Origin: Corythucha ciliata | Lineage: Eukaryota > Arthropoda > Insecta > Hemiptera > Tingidae | DNA length: 64,000 bases | Direction: 5' to 3' | Assembly (NCBI GenBank): GCA_038030265.1 | Contig: CM075939.1 | Location: 19,759,253-19,823,252, forward strand | In this document: one piece after another, positions 13,026 to 27,170 of the stretch | Layout of the letters: the number at the start of each line of letters is the position of its first letter | Numbering within the stretch: position 1 is the first letter of the stretch | Program-made: the position numbers and the translations under genes | The notes under the pieces: model-generated | The model's database searches: none | The model's input: the letters and a program-made list of their open reading frames with translations, nothing else | Told to the model about the DNA's origin: nothing

Positions 13026-14444
13026 ACGCTAAATTTTTAATTTTCAGAAAAATTGCAATTTTCGTGACTTTTTTTGTGGCGGCAAAACTCTTGCTAGCCG
13101 GGCTGCGACGAATACCTACTCACTAAAATGTATTATTGCGACCAAGGATTCTTCTCCCACCCCCCTCCTCATTCAATTTCAGATATATTCAAACTTAAAA
13201 TGGATTTCTCCACAGATAGTTATGGTTAGATTTACGGAACTCAAACCTTGACTTTCGTTGTGTAATTCACTATTGGAAGATCTCCGTTCCATTGATAGAG
13301 AAAAAACGCTATAGTACACTATAGTGTCTGATCCATTGAGTTCCTCATAAACAGGCCCATAAAGGAATAAAACAACGCATCAACGATCAACGACACATTA
13401 AATCAGTAAACAGGGTTAATTTTATTGTTACACGGAGAAACAATTGAATAAAATCGCACACGGCTGAGAACCCAATGTAATTCCCAACCATTTGTATATC
13501 AATGTGGTGAAAAGTCCATTCAGTAGTCCTCGAGAGCCCATATGGGGGGGGGGGGGATATCCAGTCACGTGAAAAATGCAAAATTGGTTTCGTCCTCTTG
13601 ATGAAGCATTTATTTCCCTGCAAACTCCCAGCGTCCCAAAAAACTCTGGAGCTTATTGTACTCACTCAAAAACAGCCTAAAGCGGAAAAATTCGCATTTA
13701 AAGTTTCAGAATGAGGAGTCAAAAATCTCTAATTTAAACTGAGAAAGTTGAAGCCGATTTGGGGCAATTCTACGGGGCTCACTTGTTTTTGTCCCCCCCC
13801 CCCCGATCGAAATTATGAGTTGCGACCATCAGGGTGAACCCAATAATGCATTTTTTTCATAAAGGCCTTAGCATTATTTTCGCACCTCCGGTGTTAGCGG
13901 ATAAAAGTGACTGATCCCATTATCTGCATACAGTAACCCGAACATTGACTTTTATTACAGTTTTATAGCTTGCACGATACCTCGAAGAAATTAATCTCGC
14001 GGAACGAGGTTTCCCCCCAAAAATGATATCATAAGAACTCGGGCGGTATTGCATCTGGGCCAAATTGGTCGAGGGGAAGAAATATGGTTCAAGTTTCGAA
14101 AAGTCGCCACACTTGCAGTTGCCATTGTTGATGTTAAAGTCATCATATTCGGCACGAAAACGCCATGTAAAGAAGACCTTCATTCGCCGTATCAACTTTT
14201 GAAAAAATTTAAGTAGGAGAGGGTTGTCACAGAGGGATAGAAATTTAAAAATATTTTGCTTATGTAGAGGTTGCTTATAACCAGCGTCTACTGAAGTACA
14301 AATAATACAAATATTAAAATGTAATATTATATTAATAAATATATAATCGAAGTACCTACACTATATTTTCTTTTTTTAGCCATGAACGAAGTTGCCTTCG
14401 GAAACCGCGACTTGCCTTTTACTAAATTTATATCTGTGAATCCC
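13026..14444. other. unassigned sequence with G/C homopolymers
   Basis: No gene seen. A run of 13 G (13544-13556) and one of 12 C (13793-13804) stand out in otherwise AT-rich DNA. Confidence 0.5.
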
Positions 14445-14812
14445 ACTTTAATCCCATAAATAGTCACAAATAGCCATTTTTCTCCATTTTAGCCGTGAAT
14501 TAGCGTTTTTTTCTTCTGAATTTATCCGCGAATTAGCGTATTTTCCTTATTTGGCTGTGAATTTACGATTTTGTTCACTTTCAGCCACGAAGTTACCTTC
14601 AGAAGCCGCGAATTGTCGTTTTTTTGAACACGTCAGCGCTTGTTCTCAATTTTGTTAATCGGTGAATTAGCGATTTTCCTCTCTTTTATGGGAATTAGCA
14701 CTTTTCTCCACTTTAGCCGTGAATTCATGATTTTAGCCGCTAAAGAGCGATTTTCCCCAATTTCATCCGTGAATTAGCACTTTTTCTTAATTTCCCCTGC
14801 GAATTATCGTTA
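14445..14812 (-). repeat. A-type degenerate array, reverse orientation
   Basis: About ten imperfect monomers read CCGCGAATTAGCG / TTTTCTCAATTTTAG on the plus strand, spaced roughly 30-35 bp. This is the reverse complement of the arrays at 2970 and 22313. Confidence 0.85.
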
Positions 14813-15004
14813 CCTATGTTCAATTTTGGTCTGGATTAAGAGGGCACGATTATTAATGCTTTCCAAACTTTTATCCACTTAGTTAGGCACTCCAAGAACA
14901 GCACATAAGTGCGCCTTCTCAATTTTAGCCGAGACGAGGAGGAACAAATTGCAGCGTTTTTCCAGTTGCACAAAATTCCGAGGGGCACCAAAATTCAACA
15001 TTAA

Positions 15005-15100
15005 AAATGATAATATACCACTGCAGGCCACGGGCGGGCCATTGTTAAAGGCTCAGCGGGCCACCTTTTGGCCCGCGGTCCCTGGATAGGCCACCCCTGT
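15005..15100 (-). mobile_element. hAT-like transposon terminus (fragment)
   Basis: On the minus strand the segment starts CAGGGGTGGCC and soon reaches CGCGGGCCAAAAGG and GGCCCGC. A CAGGGGTG start followed by GGCCCGCGGGCC-type sequence is characteristic of many hAT-superfamily ends. No partner end or 8-bp target duplication was found, so this is a tentative solo terminus. Confidence 0.35.
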
Positions 15101-17851
<2,751 letters not shown>

Positions 17852-18299
17852 AATAGGGAACTTGCACATTTTTCAAAAGTTGGTGTTTCTTAAAGAGGGC
17901 TCTTCCACAAGCCTATTGCTCACATTAAACTTTGAAATCAATCAAGGACGCTTTTCTAGCGAATTTTCAAAAATTTAGAGTGGGGGTTCGATTACGTCAA
18001 AACTTATTTATTGAAATGGATGATGTGGGGAAGAGGGGGTTAGACGCGTTTACTGGAGGGAAATTTTTCATGTTATTTGTAAACAAACAATTTTAGAGTT
18101 CCCTCCAAATGCTTCACAAGTAAGGATTTACGTCATTTCCCCTCGCACCATCCATCCCCTCCTGAAGAACTTTGAACCTTTTTTAAAACTCTTAAAACGC
18201 ACCAATCGGGTTGCAACTTCCGTTGTTATCCTTCAGTTCACGGGCCAAATCACCGGTATGCTTTTCTTCCCAATCTGAGATTCATGCAAGTTCCCCATT
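17852..18299 (+). mobile_element. non-autonomous inverted-repeat element, copy 1
   Basis: Starts AATAGGGAACTTGCA and ends TGCAAGTTCCCCATT, a terminal inverted repeat of about 15 bp with one mismatch. The interior matches 48366-48796 over its whole length (for example TTTGTAAACAAA and CACCATCCATCCCCTCCTGA). No transposase is encoded. Two copies with the same ends at unrelated sites support a mobile unit of about 430-450 bp. The superfamily is not assigned. Confidence 0.8.
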
Positions 18300-19140
18300 C
18301 AACCCTTGTGACTTCTTTTCACATAGTCGAACTCTCTCAATGCCTCAACGCCTGCATCAGCTCCAAAAGGCGATGATAATTTTTCGGTCGACGCAGTATC
18401 CAGGACCTTTCTTACTAAAGTTGGAGGCCCGGATAACATCGGGCCCTCTGTGAGGGGGGGGGGGGGTCTCGCTTTCTTTCCCAAGTGGGGCTCACATGGT
18501 TTCAAATTAGTTTTCAAAAATACCTAATACTATACTTTCGGTAAAAAGTACTGTCATGTTCGGGCAAAGTGGTAGATATTTGAGTCAATGTTCTACTTTG
18601 TAAGAAAATAATATTGACATAAAATTCGGTCACCTCCCTGGCCACGCTTTTTTACACTTTTAGCCAAAAACCATTGGCGCAGCTGGAGGGAGGGGGCAAG
18701 AGTGGACAGTTGCCCTTTATCTATTGACTCAAAATCGATGCCATGTTGAGCAGTGGCGTTGTTGAGTTGCCATGTTGAGTGGCGGATCTACGGGGTATGT
18801 TTTAACCCCCCCTAAGAAGATGGCGTCCGCCAAAAATTTGTTGATATCATTTCAGAGATTTCTTCCAATACCTTTGCACATACCAAAGGGCGACACAAGC
18901 ACAGAATGATGATTTCTCGACGAATAGGCAATCTCGTGATGGTGAGGCCACCTTTCATTGAATGGAGGGGGGGGGGCACCAAAAAGCATAAATAGATGAA
19001 AAAAAAATCATTTTTAGGTTTTCTAAGCGACGATTAGCGGCAAATATTGAGAACAAGCGACCACAATACACCAATTCGAGATATCTGAAGGCAACTTCGC
19101 GGACAAAGCAGAGAAAAAACGTCAACTCCAAATTCCTATA
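18300..19140. other. unassigned sequence with G runs
   Basis: No gene seen. Runs of 13 G (18454-18466) and 10 G (18967-18976) occur. The phrases GGCGGATCTACGGGG (about 18781) and GGCGCAGCTGGAGGG (about 18675) look like degraded repeat margins. Confidence 0.45.
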
Positions 19141-19550
19141 GGCCTTTAAGGGGGGGGGGGGTTTCAGGCGGGTTTCCTCGACCCCTTCCCAGTCAACTCT
19201 CGCCCCAACTTCGCACATAAATTTTGGTTCCATTTCTGCACTAATATTCGATTTCAAAGTCTTATTTTAATCTTCAGGAAGTTCTACAGTGACCTTAGAT
19301 CTTGCTTTTTCAATTTTTCCCCCTAAAATAACTCCAAAACACTTTAGAATTCAAATGTGTTTTAAGGTAATTTCAGGGATGAAATTTGGAAAAGCAAGAT
19401 CTAACGTCACTGTAGAACTTCCTGAAGATTAAAATAAGACTTTGAAATCGAATATTGGTGCAGAAATGAAGCCAAAATTTATGTGCGAAGTTTGGGCGAG
19501 GGTGACTGGGAAGGGGTCGAGGAAACCCGCCTGAAACCCCACCTTAAGGC
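19141..19550. mobile_element. foldback element, about 175-bp arms
   Basis: Left arm 19141-19318 and right arm 19379-19550 are near-perfect reverse complements (outer blocks TTTCAGGCGGGTTTCC and GGAAACCCGCCTGAAA). A spacer of about 60 bp lies between them, and the outer ends are CCTTTAAGG/CCTTAAGG. A run of 12 G (19150-19161) sits just inside the left end where the right arm has only four C, so one arm has expanded or contracted. No coding capacity. Confidence 0.85.
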
Positions 19551-19555
19551 AGAAG

Positions 19556-19728
19556 AAATTGAGAAAGCGTTCTAATGTGATACTCTTTAGGCAAGTACGC
19601 GGGAGAACGTTGAAAAAAAAAAAATGCTAATATCAAATAGCGGCTTTTAGCGGTAGCAGAAAAGCGTTGACTCATGGTAGAAAACGAAAATAAATCTCTA
19701 ATTAGTGGCTGAAAATGAAAAAAATCAC
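19556..19728 (+). repeat. A-type array, left of an insertion
   Basis: Forward monomers such as AATTAGTGGCTGAAAATGA stop at the TAA target duplication of the element at 19732-22309 and resume at 22313. The array was therefore continuous before the insertion. Confidence 0.8.
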
Positions 19729-19731
19729 TAA

Positions 19732-22309
19732 AGCCACGTGTCCACTGAACGCGCGTTGTTCGCGAACAGGATGGCAAACATGATGCGCGTGCAGTGGAAA
19801 CAATCATTCGCCCGCGCATTGTTCGCAAACACTTTAATCGTTTAAATTCGTGTTTCCACTGAGCGCGCATTGTTCGCGAACAGTGTTTGCAAACGTTTGA
19901 GAACATGAACGCGTGTTTGTGCGCGGGGCTGATCCACTTGTGACGGTTTTTCTACAATTCGTCGAATTTGTGTTTGTTGTTGCGAGCCTACTGGAAACAC
20001 AGTGCTGAAAAACGACACTGCTGTTCATGCTATTCGGCTGCATTTGAACCTGAGGGGAAAGCGGCGGTCATGATCTTTTCCTTGACAAGGCGGATAGTTT
20101 CAGGCCAGTACTGGTGGGTATGAATAGGCCTTTATATATGTTAGGCTTCTTTTAGTGGCCACATTATCTGCGTTACCCACCGAACTCCTAGTAGTGTGTG
20201 TGGGTACTCGCTCCTTTTCGTACTCAGGGATGCTCCGCTTCTTGTCGATGTTGTGCAAGTACCGACTACCGAGTCAAGTGCGACAGTTGCGATGAACCTC
20301 AGTTTTCTTTGCGTTGATTGATTCTTGCGTCCATTCTTCATATCTCGAGTTGGAACTTCATAATCTGCTGACCAAAAAAAAAGTGCCACCGCCCCCTCAT
20401 GTCATCAGATCTCGAATAAATTTGGCATGGTGGCACTTCTACACAAACCCTAGGGGCCACCGAGGTCAAAACCTCAAATTTATTTTAACTATACTGGTAC
20501 TTTCCCCCGCACCTAGGGTTTGTGTAGGAGTGTCACCATGCGAAATGTGGTTGAGATCTGATGACATGTGGGGGCGGTGGCACTTTTTCCGTACGTAGCT
20601 GTACCTTAGTAGTTAAAATAAATTTGAGGTTTTGACCTCGGTGGCATCTAGGGTTAGTTTATGTCAAAACAAAAACTCAGCCGGTCAATATGGACATGAC
20701 GCGTAGAATACTCTTAAATTGAAGACTAACAGAAGCTCTCTCATGCGGGGAAACTCCTTTGGTATGAAAAGAAGCCATCAGACATGGCTGGAGGCTTTTC
20801 GGAGGCCCATCGTCTTCACCAAAGAACTGAAACTGTACAGTTTTACCCAAAAATAGTTTCGTATAGGATTGGAACTCAACAACTGTCTCGTATTGGATCT
20901 CATTAACCAATGCTTCGAGAGCTGGCGACAGTCCCATTCAACCGGAAGAACATAGTCATGAAACTTGTCACATTTGATAGATGTAGTGGAGCTGTATACG
21001 AATATGAGCGTCGGCCTGGGGCGTATACCCTAGGTCGGTGGCCAGTCAATTTCCCTAAATTTGGGGCGAGATTAAGCCGAAATAATGTATAGTGTTGTAA
21101 CTTGTCTCATTCGCTAGGGGTTTTTTTTTTAGCTGAATACGGATAAGACCGTCTGTCTGGAGTTATTTTTTATCGTGGTTAACTGGTAATTAGTTATTTT
21201 ATCGTTAACAGTTAATCCATAATAGTTAACTATTATTTAACCCATCACTAATTATTGAAACTGAATCTGAAATTTGAATAAGTAATTCCGTGCTTGGATA
21301 ATTGATCCTAAACTGAACCATCTCACGAAACATAAAGCACCATGTCACTGTTGTTAAATACAAGTCCGAAATAACTTTAAATACGATACAACACAAAGTG
21401 CTCGAAATGACCTCCAACTCCGGCATTGAGTCACAGCTGCTGCAGTGAGAACGGCTGCTTGCTATCCATTTTAACGAGTGCTAGCACGAATGTTGATCGT
21501 TTCGTAGGAGAATAGCGTACTTGACAAATCACGCATGTGTGTGACAAGGACCTTGTGAATGGATAAGTAGCAATCATAGTAGCTGGTTACTTGCCGAACA
21601 TTCGGTACTTGACTAGTAGCGCATATGTGTGTTCCCAGCTTGCTAAAATAAAAAACCTTCAAAAGCTGTCAGCCCACAATGGCAATGGACGATTTCTGGC
21701 TGGCAGCCTTGATAAATTTACGTAATTTCTTTTCTCTTCTGTAAAATAAGTGTGGGGCTAATAAAAGTGCGCTTCTCAGACTACTTATACGTTGTGGATG
21801 TCCAGCGATCTATTAGTATCACGGGTGGACTGTAGGATTTCTGGACAGTTGGTGTCTTTGTTCAATAAAATATTGAAGTCCGACTGCGACATCCGATTTA
21901 AATTCTCGAAGAGCCGGGTTTCATCCGTTCTTAAATCTGCTATAACCTGACTGGAGTTTCTCGCTCATAGGACTGATGACACCCACATTCCGTGTCTCCT
22001 CATTGCCGTTTCTTTTCAAGTTCCGTTTAAATTAATGCCGGAACAGCACAAATAGCAACCTTTGATAAAGGTGTCATGTTCGAATAAAGGAAGCAACCGA
22101 AAATCACAAGCGATAAATTCAATACGAGTTCGTACGAACTTGAAGTTTTTTGTTGCCATGCGTGGAATGTGGAAACAGATGCCATTCGCAATCATTTTGA
22201 TAAAACTGTTTACACACATTTGTAAACGTTTGCAAACCCTGTTCGCGAACATTGTTTCCGAACGTTTGCAAACGCTTGCGAACAATGCGCGTTCAGTGGA
22301 CACGCGGCT
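19732..22309. mobile_element. 2.58-kb inverted-repeat element, TAA target duplication
   Basis: Begins AGCCACGTGTCCACTGAACG and ends with its complement (CAGTGGACACGCGGCT), flanked by TAA (19729-19731 and 22310-22312). Subterminal regions on both sides are built of repeated GTTTGCAAACG and TTCGCGAAC motifs, giving a foldback of well over 100 bp. Removing it with one TAA rejoins an A-type array in phase. The terminus plus 3-bp TAA duplication resembles PIF/Harbinger elements. Minus-strand frames at 20141-20389 and 20677-20937 may be remnants of its genes, but I see no transposase motif. A nested foldback lies at 20373-20660. Confidence 0.8.
20373..20660. repeat. nested inverted repeat inside the 2.58-kb element
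   Basis: AAAAGTGCCACCGCCCCC near 20380 is mirrored by GGGGGCGGTGGCACTTTTT near 20570. A second inverted pair, GGTTTTGACCTCGGTGGC (20632) and GCCACCGAGGTCAAAACC (20456), extends outside the first. TACACAAACCCTAGG and CCTAGGGTTTGTGTA are also inverted. At least two hairpins are interleaved, which suggests insertion of one foldback in another or partial duplication. Confidence 0.75.
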
Positions 22310-22312
22310 TAA

Positions 22313-22625
22313 TATGTGGCGAAAATTGAGAAAAAGCTAAATTCCATCGCTCACCTGGCTCAAAATTAATTTTTGAAAACGCAAATTTCGTGGTTTTCTC
22401 GAGCCAACAACAGAAACAAGCGCAATTGAGAAAAATCGCTAATTTACGGCTAAAATTGAGGAAGCCACGTAATTCGCGGCTAAAACTGAGAAAATCTACT
22501 AATTCTGGCCTAAAATTGAAGTAAAACGCTCATTCACAACTAAAATGGAGAAATAAGCCAATTCGCGGAACAATTTGAGAAAATTGGCTAAAATTGAGGA
22601 AACGCGGTAAGTTAAAATCCTAGAT
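22313..22625 (+). repeat. A-type array with clear 31-bp period
   Basis: Consecutive monomers of 29-31 bp, for example GTAATTCGCGGCTAAAACTG and TAATTCTGGCCTAAAATTG. This is one of the best places to measure the period. It is the right-hand continuation of 19556-19728. Confidence 0.88.
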
Positions 22626-22664
22626 CCGCCACTGAGGCCGCTGGCCTAGAATATGGGTCACTAA

Positions 22665-22927
22665 AGTACGGGGAGAACATGTCCGATAAATAATTTGTCC
22701 TCAAAACAAAGGCCAGATTTGTGCTTCTCATACTAAGAAATAGCCAGGTCTTCATTTTAAGCAATTTATCGGGAAAAAAAAAGCGAAAGACCGACCGACG
22801 CCATGCCGAAAACCACTTTTTTCAATTTTTCAGAGGTTGTACATCAAGAATGTGAAGTCAGCTCGGACTCGATTTTTTTCACGAACACCATACTTACATT
22901 CCCGTAGGGAACATGGAAGTAAAAATA
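22665..22927 (+). repeat. dispersed repeat R1, copy 1
   Basis: Matches 25705-25970 in the same orientation (shared blocks GGGGAGAA.ATGTC, AAAGGCCAGATTTGTG, ATGCCGAAAACCA, GGAACATGGAAGTAAAA). Its 3' half matches 55127-55272 in reverse. It ends in ACATGGAAGTAAAA, a phrase also seen near 10845. No coding capacity and no terminal inverted repeat were recognised. Confidence 0.8.
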
Positions 22928-22929
22928 AA

Positions 22930-23250
22930 ATATCTCGGATTTTACCCGCTGAAAACTTCAAAATTTCGTGGATTTTTCATGAACCCCAAATTACGCGAGG
23001 TCGCCTTACTCAAAACCACAACTATACGCGGTTTTAGTGCACTTATTTTCACAATTTCGCGATTCTAGCTCATTAAAACGAAAATTTCGTGGGATTTGAT
23101 CACTGTAGAACCACTTTATTCGCGGGCCTATTGGCACACTAAAACACTAATTTCGAGGGTTTTTCTCGCTGAAGAACTTAACTGCCAATTTCAAGGGTTT
23201 TGGGCGGTTTGCTAAAACCCCCAGTTTTCTGGAGTTGGCTTATTAAAATG
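22930..23250. repeat. C-type degenerate repeat tract
   Basis: Repeats of the AAATTTCGTGGATTTTTC type (also TATACGCGGTTTTAG, CAATTTCGCGATTC, TTATTCGCGGGCC) at irregular 35-55 bp spacing. Related to 4827-5568 and 30390-31065. Confidence 0.6.
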
Positions 23251-23439
23251 AGATGGAAAAATGAGGATATTTTAGGTTCAATGTTCGTACGTACGATGGT
23301 ACGTGAAAACGAGTTTTGGGATGCGGTTGGAATGGAACGTTACAGGTGATCAGCAAAGATTGTTCGATTTAGCCCACAAAAGCGCTATCTGAGGGCGTGA
23401 AAGGCTCTTATTAAGAGAATTGGCTCCTTCTTGGGGTAA

Positions 23440-24395
23440 ATTCGCGGGTAAAATAGAGAAAATACGCTGACCTCAGTTTTGTTATGTCCTGAGGGGATAA
23501 AGATGGGAAGGCGCACATGCTATTTTGAGGCAAGTACGCAGCATAAAGTTGGGGAAAAGTGATAATTCATGGATGAAATGGAGAAAAAACGCTCATATCA
23601 CGCATATTTATCATAAGAATATTCATATTCTAATTATTTTGAGGGGGTCATGATCCCCCCCTCCCTCTGGGTCCGCGCTTGACTGTACACCTCGTGGTGT
23701 CGGAATATTTTTACTACGTTTTGGCAATGTTTTCTCTTCTTTTTCATTGAATTCGATGCTTCCTGTGCTCGAGCTGATGATTGTCGATTTTACTCGAGGA
23801 TTTTGTCCCATAAATATTGTGAATGATGAGCCGGGAATCAGAAAAGGACGCGTTGAGTCAAAATTATTCCTTTCCGAATGAGTATATCAAGCCGCCACTC
23901 AAAAAATAATCTAACTAACAAATTGAAAAATTATTTTTCGGACTTCATTCAAGAACGGCACGAGGGTGAAATATTCTCCGATGAACAGCACGAAATTAAT
24001 TGATGAACAAAGAGCGAAATGAGTCAAAATGACTCTTGTCATCCTTCTAGTGTTAGTTAGCGGATTAAATGAGGAAAAACGCTAATTTGCAACTAAAATA
24101 AGGAAAAATGACTTATTGAGGGTTAATTTGAGAAAATTTGCTGATTCTCAGAAAATTGAGAAAAAGAAAGTCGCAGTTTCCGGAGGCAATCTTCACCGCC
24201 AACTAGGAAAAAGCGCTAATTTACAGCCAAAATGGATAAAATCGTTAACTCACGGCCAAAATTCGCAGCGGCGCTTATTCGTGGCTAAAATTGTGACAAA
24301 TAGCTATTATATCGATGAAATTGAGAAGAAGCGCTGAAATGTTGAAAAAGACTCTAATTTGCGGTCTACATGGAGTAAACGTTAAATCGAGGTTG
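23440..24395 (+). repeat. A-type arrays, interrupted
   Basis: Monomers such as TAAATTCGCGGGTAAAATAG occupy 23440-23600 and 24050-24395. The intervening 23620-24045 is unassigned DNA with a G-rich and C-rich stretch near 23641-23672. Period is about 30 bp where it can be measured. Confidence 0.75.
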
Positions 24396-24665
24396 ATTCT
24401 AAACGGTGACATCGTGGGGACGCTGGTGAAAGATTCGCCCGGGTGAGCCAAATGTCTATGGTCGGCACTCTGTTCGGATCCTTTTTTTTTTTTTTTCTGA
24501 AATATTGCCCTTGTTTTTGTTCTGATGGTCCAATTGTGCTAAAAACAATGTTTTTAACTACAAAAAATTTTTTCGGAAGTGGTGTAGTTATTTCGCAAGA
24601 AAATTTCACGAGGAATCCGAAAAAAAAATAGTTGGGAAATACTTGAAAGGCTTATTGTTTTGAAG

Positions 24666-25679
24666 GGGTCTGTCTAAAACGCAGATCTGCAAGATTAACA
24701 CCTCGCATCTGCCGATTGCGACCCCAAATCTGCAGATTAACACCTAAAATTCCGTAATTCAACGAAAACGGGACTAAAATTGAAAAAGAAAGTTACAGTA
24801 GACCAATAATAGGCACAACATTGCCGATCGTATTTTGATGAGACAATAATTATAAACGACTCACTCGATCAATCAGTTTTGCTAAATTCGTTGAGAATTA
24901 AATTGCATGCAACAGCCAATCATATCATATAAGAAAATTTGGCTCAATTTTGACCCTTTCTAGTCGATACAACTGGCACTTCCCCCGTAGCATGCAGATC
25001 TGCACATTCATAAAAGCCTGCAGACCGGCCTCTATGCGTTGATGTTCAGCCTCAAAATGCATACTACAGCCAATCATACCACATACGAAAAATTGCCTCA
25101 ATTTTGACTCCTACTTGTCAATACAACTGGCACTTCCCCCCATAGCGTGCAGATGCATGCTTTTATGAATCTGCATATGCATGCTTTTATGAATCTGCAG
25201 ATCTGCACGCTACGGGGGGAAGTGCCAGTTGTATCGACAAGGAAAGATCGAAATTGAGGCAAATTTTCGTATAATATGGTATTATTGGCTGTAGTATGCA
25301 TTTTGAGGCTAAAAATTAGAGCTAAGTGGCCGATCTGCATGCTTTTATGATTTTGCAGTCGGCACGCTACGGGGGGAAATGCTAGTAGTGTTGACAAAGA
25401 GGAGTCAAAATTGAGGCAAATCTTCGTAAATGGTATGATTGGCTGTTCCATGCAATTTAAGTCTGAACGAATTAAGCAAAAATGTTTGATCGAGTGAGTT
25501 GCATATAATTATTGTTTCATTAAAATACGATCGGCAATGTTGTGCCTATTATTGGTCTACTGTAACTTTCTTTTTCAATTATAGTCCCGTTTTCGTTGAA
25601 TTACGGAATTTCAGGTGTTAATCTGCAGATCTGCAGATGTGAGGTGTTAATCTCGCAGATCTGCATTTTAGACAGCCCC
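24666..25679. mobile_element. 1.0-kb foldback element, 9-bp target duplication
   Basis: Terminal inverted repeats start GGGTCTGTCTAAAAC (left) and, on the other strand, GGGGCTGTCTAAAATG (right). The flanks are GTTTTGAAG (24657-24665) and GTTTTCAAG (25680-25688), a 9-bp target duplication with one mismatch. Arms of about 230 bp pair well (TAATAGGCACAACATTGCC and its complement). The centre is a second nested palindrome rich in GCAGATCTGC and GCATGC. A 9-bp duplication is usual for Mutator-like elements, but no transposase is present, so the family is an inference. Confidence 0.82.
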
Positions 25680-25704
25680 GTTTTCAAGCTAATTACACAA
25701 AACT

Positions 25705-25970
25705 ACATTTCGTTACGGGGAGAATATGTCGGATAAATGATTTTTTCTCAAAGCAAAGGCCAGATTTGTGGTTCTTATAAGTAACAAAAAAAGGTCAGGT
25801 TTTCATTTTTAATCGGTGAAAAAATGACAGCCCGACAGCATGCCGAAAACCAATTTTTGTCAACCTTTCTGAGGTCCCATATTACTATGAAGTTATGGAG
25901 TCGATTTTTTTTTCACTAGCACCTCCTTGATTCCTTTCCCTGAGACCCATCCGGGAACATGGAAGTAAAA
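25705..25970 (+). repeat. dispersed repeat R1, copy 2
   Basis: Second full copy of the repeat at 22665-22927, starting 26 bp after the end of the foldback at 25679. It shares CCGACAGCATGCCGAAAACC and GGGAACATGGAAGTAAAA with it. Confidence 0.8.
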
Positions 25971-26449
25971 TTAAAAAATCAAGCTTTTACAAGAATTGTA
26001 AAATTGTAATTGTACATTATTTGTGTAAGCAGTCCAGTTTAGAAACGCAGATGCTATCTGTTGGTCGCTATGATGAAACAAGAAAACACTAGGAAATTTG
26101 GGAATTCAAGCTATCACTTGGAGCGCTGCCGTCTGATAATGAAAAGAGTACTCCTTGGTAGAAGTCCTACTGATTTAAATGACGGTGCCGGGTGTTTTAA
26201 CTAAATTCGTGGTTTTAAATGTTGATTGAGAGCTCGAAATGAATGATTTTATTTTAATTATTTTTTATTTTGGAGGCAGGAGTGATTTGTTTTCTTTCTT
26301 TTTTTCAAATTTTTCGACCGTTCCTGCCGGCGTTTTTGTTTTTAGCGACGTTTCGCCGAGGGATCCTTAACGTCCTCAGGCGTCTTCTTATTGTTTGGCT
26401 TTTGTTTCTATTGACATGTGGTTTTATATTTCTTAATTTTGAAGGTTTT

Positions 26450-26867
26450 TTACGGTGTATCTGAGGTGATGGTAGGTGTGTAAATCTTTGATAAGTTGTC
26501 TAAGGCCCGTATTTATGAACGTTCCTTGAGTCAAGGAACCGTTGAGAACAGTTTGGATCACGATAAATACATCAGTTCTAATGAATTTCAAGGGTTCCTT
26601 AATGTCAAGGAACGTTCATAAATACGGGCATAAGTCTCTTTTGTAGTTCATCGTGTTGTGTTTTCTAATTTCTACCATTTCTAGAAATTTTCTGTTGTGT
26701 GTGTTGATATCTTCGTGTAATATTTTTGGGTTGTTTAGATCTAGTTTATGTGAAAGTTCTTTGGCGTGTTGAGATAGTGCTGTGAGAGGTGTATTATCTG
26801 TTAAGCTGCGGTCATGTTGTCTTAGGCCCGTATGCCAAGTCGTTCCTCGTAATTTCTTCGACTCCAT
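26450..26867 (-). pseudogene. Penelope-like element, C-terminal GIY-YIG region (broken)
   Basis: The minus strand from 26867 reads a GTTWHTGLRQHDRSL, TALSQHAKELSH, FLEMVEIRKH sequence. This fits the C-terminal endonuclease region of Penelope-like retroelements, which carry a GIY-YIG nuclease behind a reverse transcriptase. The frame runs into the hairpin insert at 26504-26630. If that insert and one TAA are skipped, it continues (DNLSKIYTPTITS) to a stop at 26450-26452. Upstream of 26867 the frame is lost: a neighbouring frame (YKITCDST near 26900) looks like the preceding segment, so at least one frameshift has occurred. No reverse transcriptase domain remains in the window. The family assignment is from motif memory. 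Confidence 0.6.
26504..26630. mobile_element. 127-bp hairpin MITE, TAA target duplication
   Basis: Ends GGCCCGTATTTATGAACG and CGTTCATAAATACGGGCA are inverted repeats, flanked by TAA (26501-26503 and 26631-26633). It interrupts the last codons of the Penelope-like remnant, so it came in after that element. Related copies lie at 60031-60305 and about 61020-61105. Confidence 0.9.
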
Positions 26868-26999
26868 AACCTACCTCACAAACTGTAGAATCACATGTTA
26901 TTTTATAATTTTTCCAGTTTGTGAGGGAGCCCGCCGCAAATTGAGCACACGCGTGGACTCAAGCTCAAAAAACAGTTGAAAGACTATCGGCGGTCCTAA

Positions 27000-27167
27000 G
27001 TGGCCCGTACACGTACAATAAATATTGCGCAAACTAGTGGTTGTACAATAAGTAACTGTGGGTTGCACAATATAATGAACAACCCATTTTTTTTATGCGT
27101 AAACATCCGGAAAGGAAATATTGTACAAATTTATTGCGCAATAATTATTGTACGTGTACGGACCCAT
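27000..27167. mobile_element. 168-bp hairpin MITE, TAA target duplication
   Basis: GTGGCCCGTACACGTACAA at the left and TTGTACGTGTACGGACCCAT at the right, flanked by TAA (26997-26999 and 27168-27170). Internal ATTGCGCAA and TTGCGCAAT extend the pairing. No coding capacity. Ends belong to the GGCC/GTACAC group found across the window. Confidence 0.85.
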
Positions 27168-27170
27168 TAA

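Noticed and set aside
19544..19906. 120-codon minus-strand frame
   Set aside because: Lies across the A-type array and the inverted repeat of the 2.58-kb transposon; the open frame follows from the repeated TTCGCGAAC motifs.
25098..25451. 117-codon minus-strand frame with internal repeats
   Set aside because: Arises from the nested palindrome in the centre of the foldback at 24666-25679.
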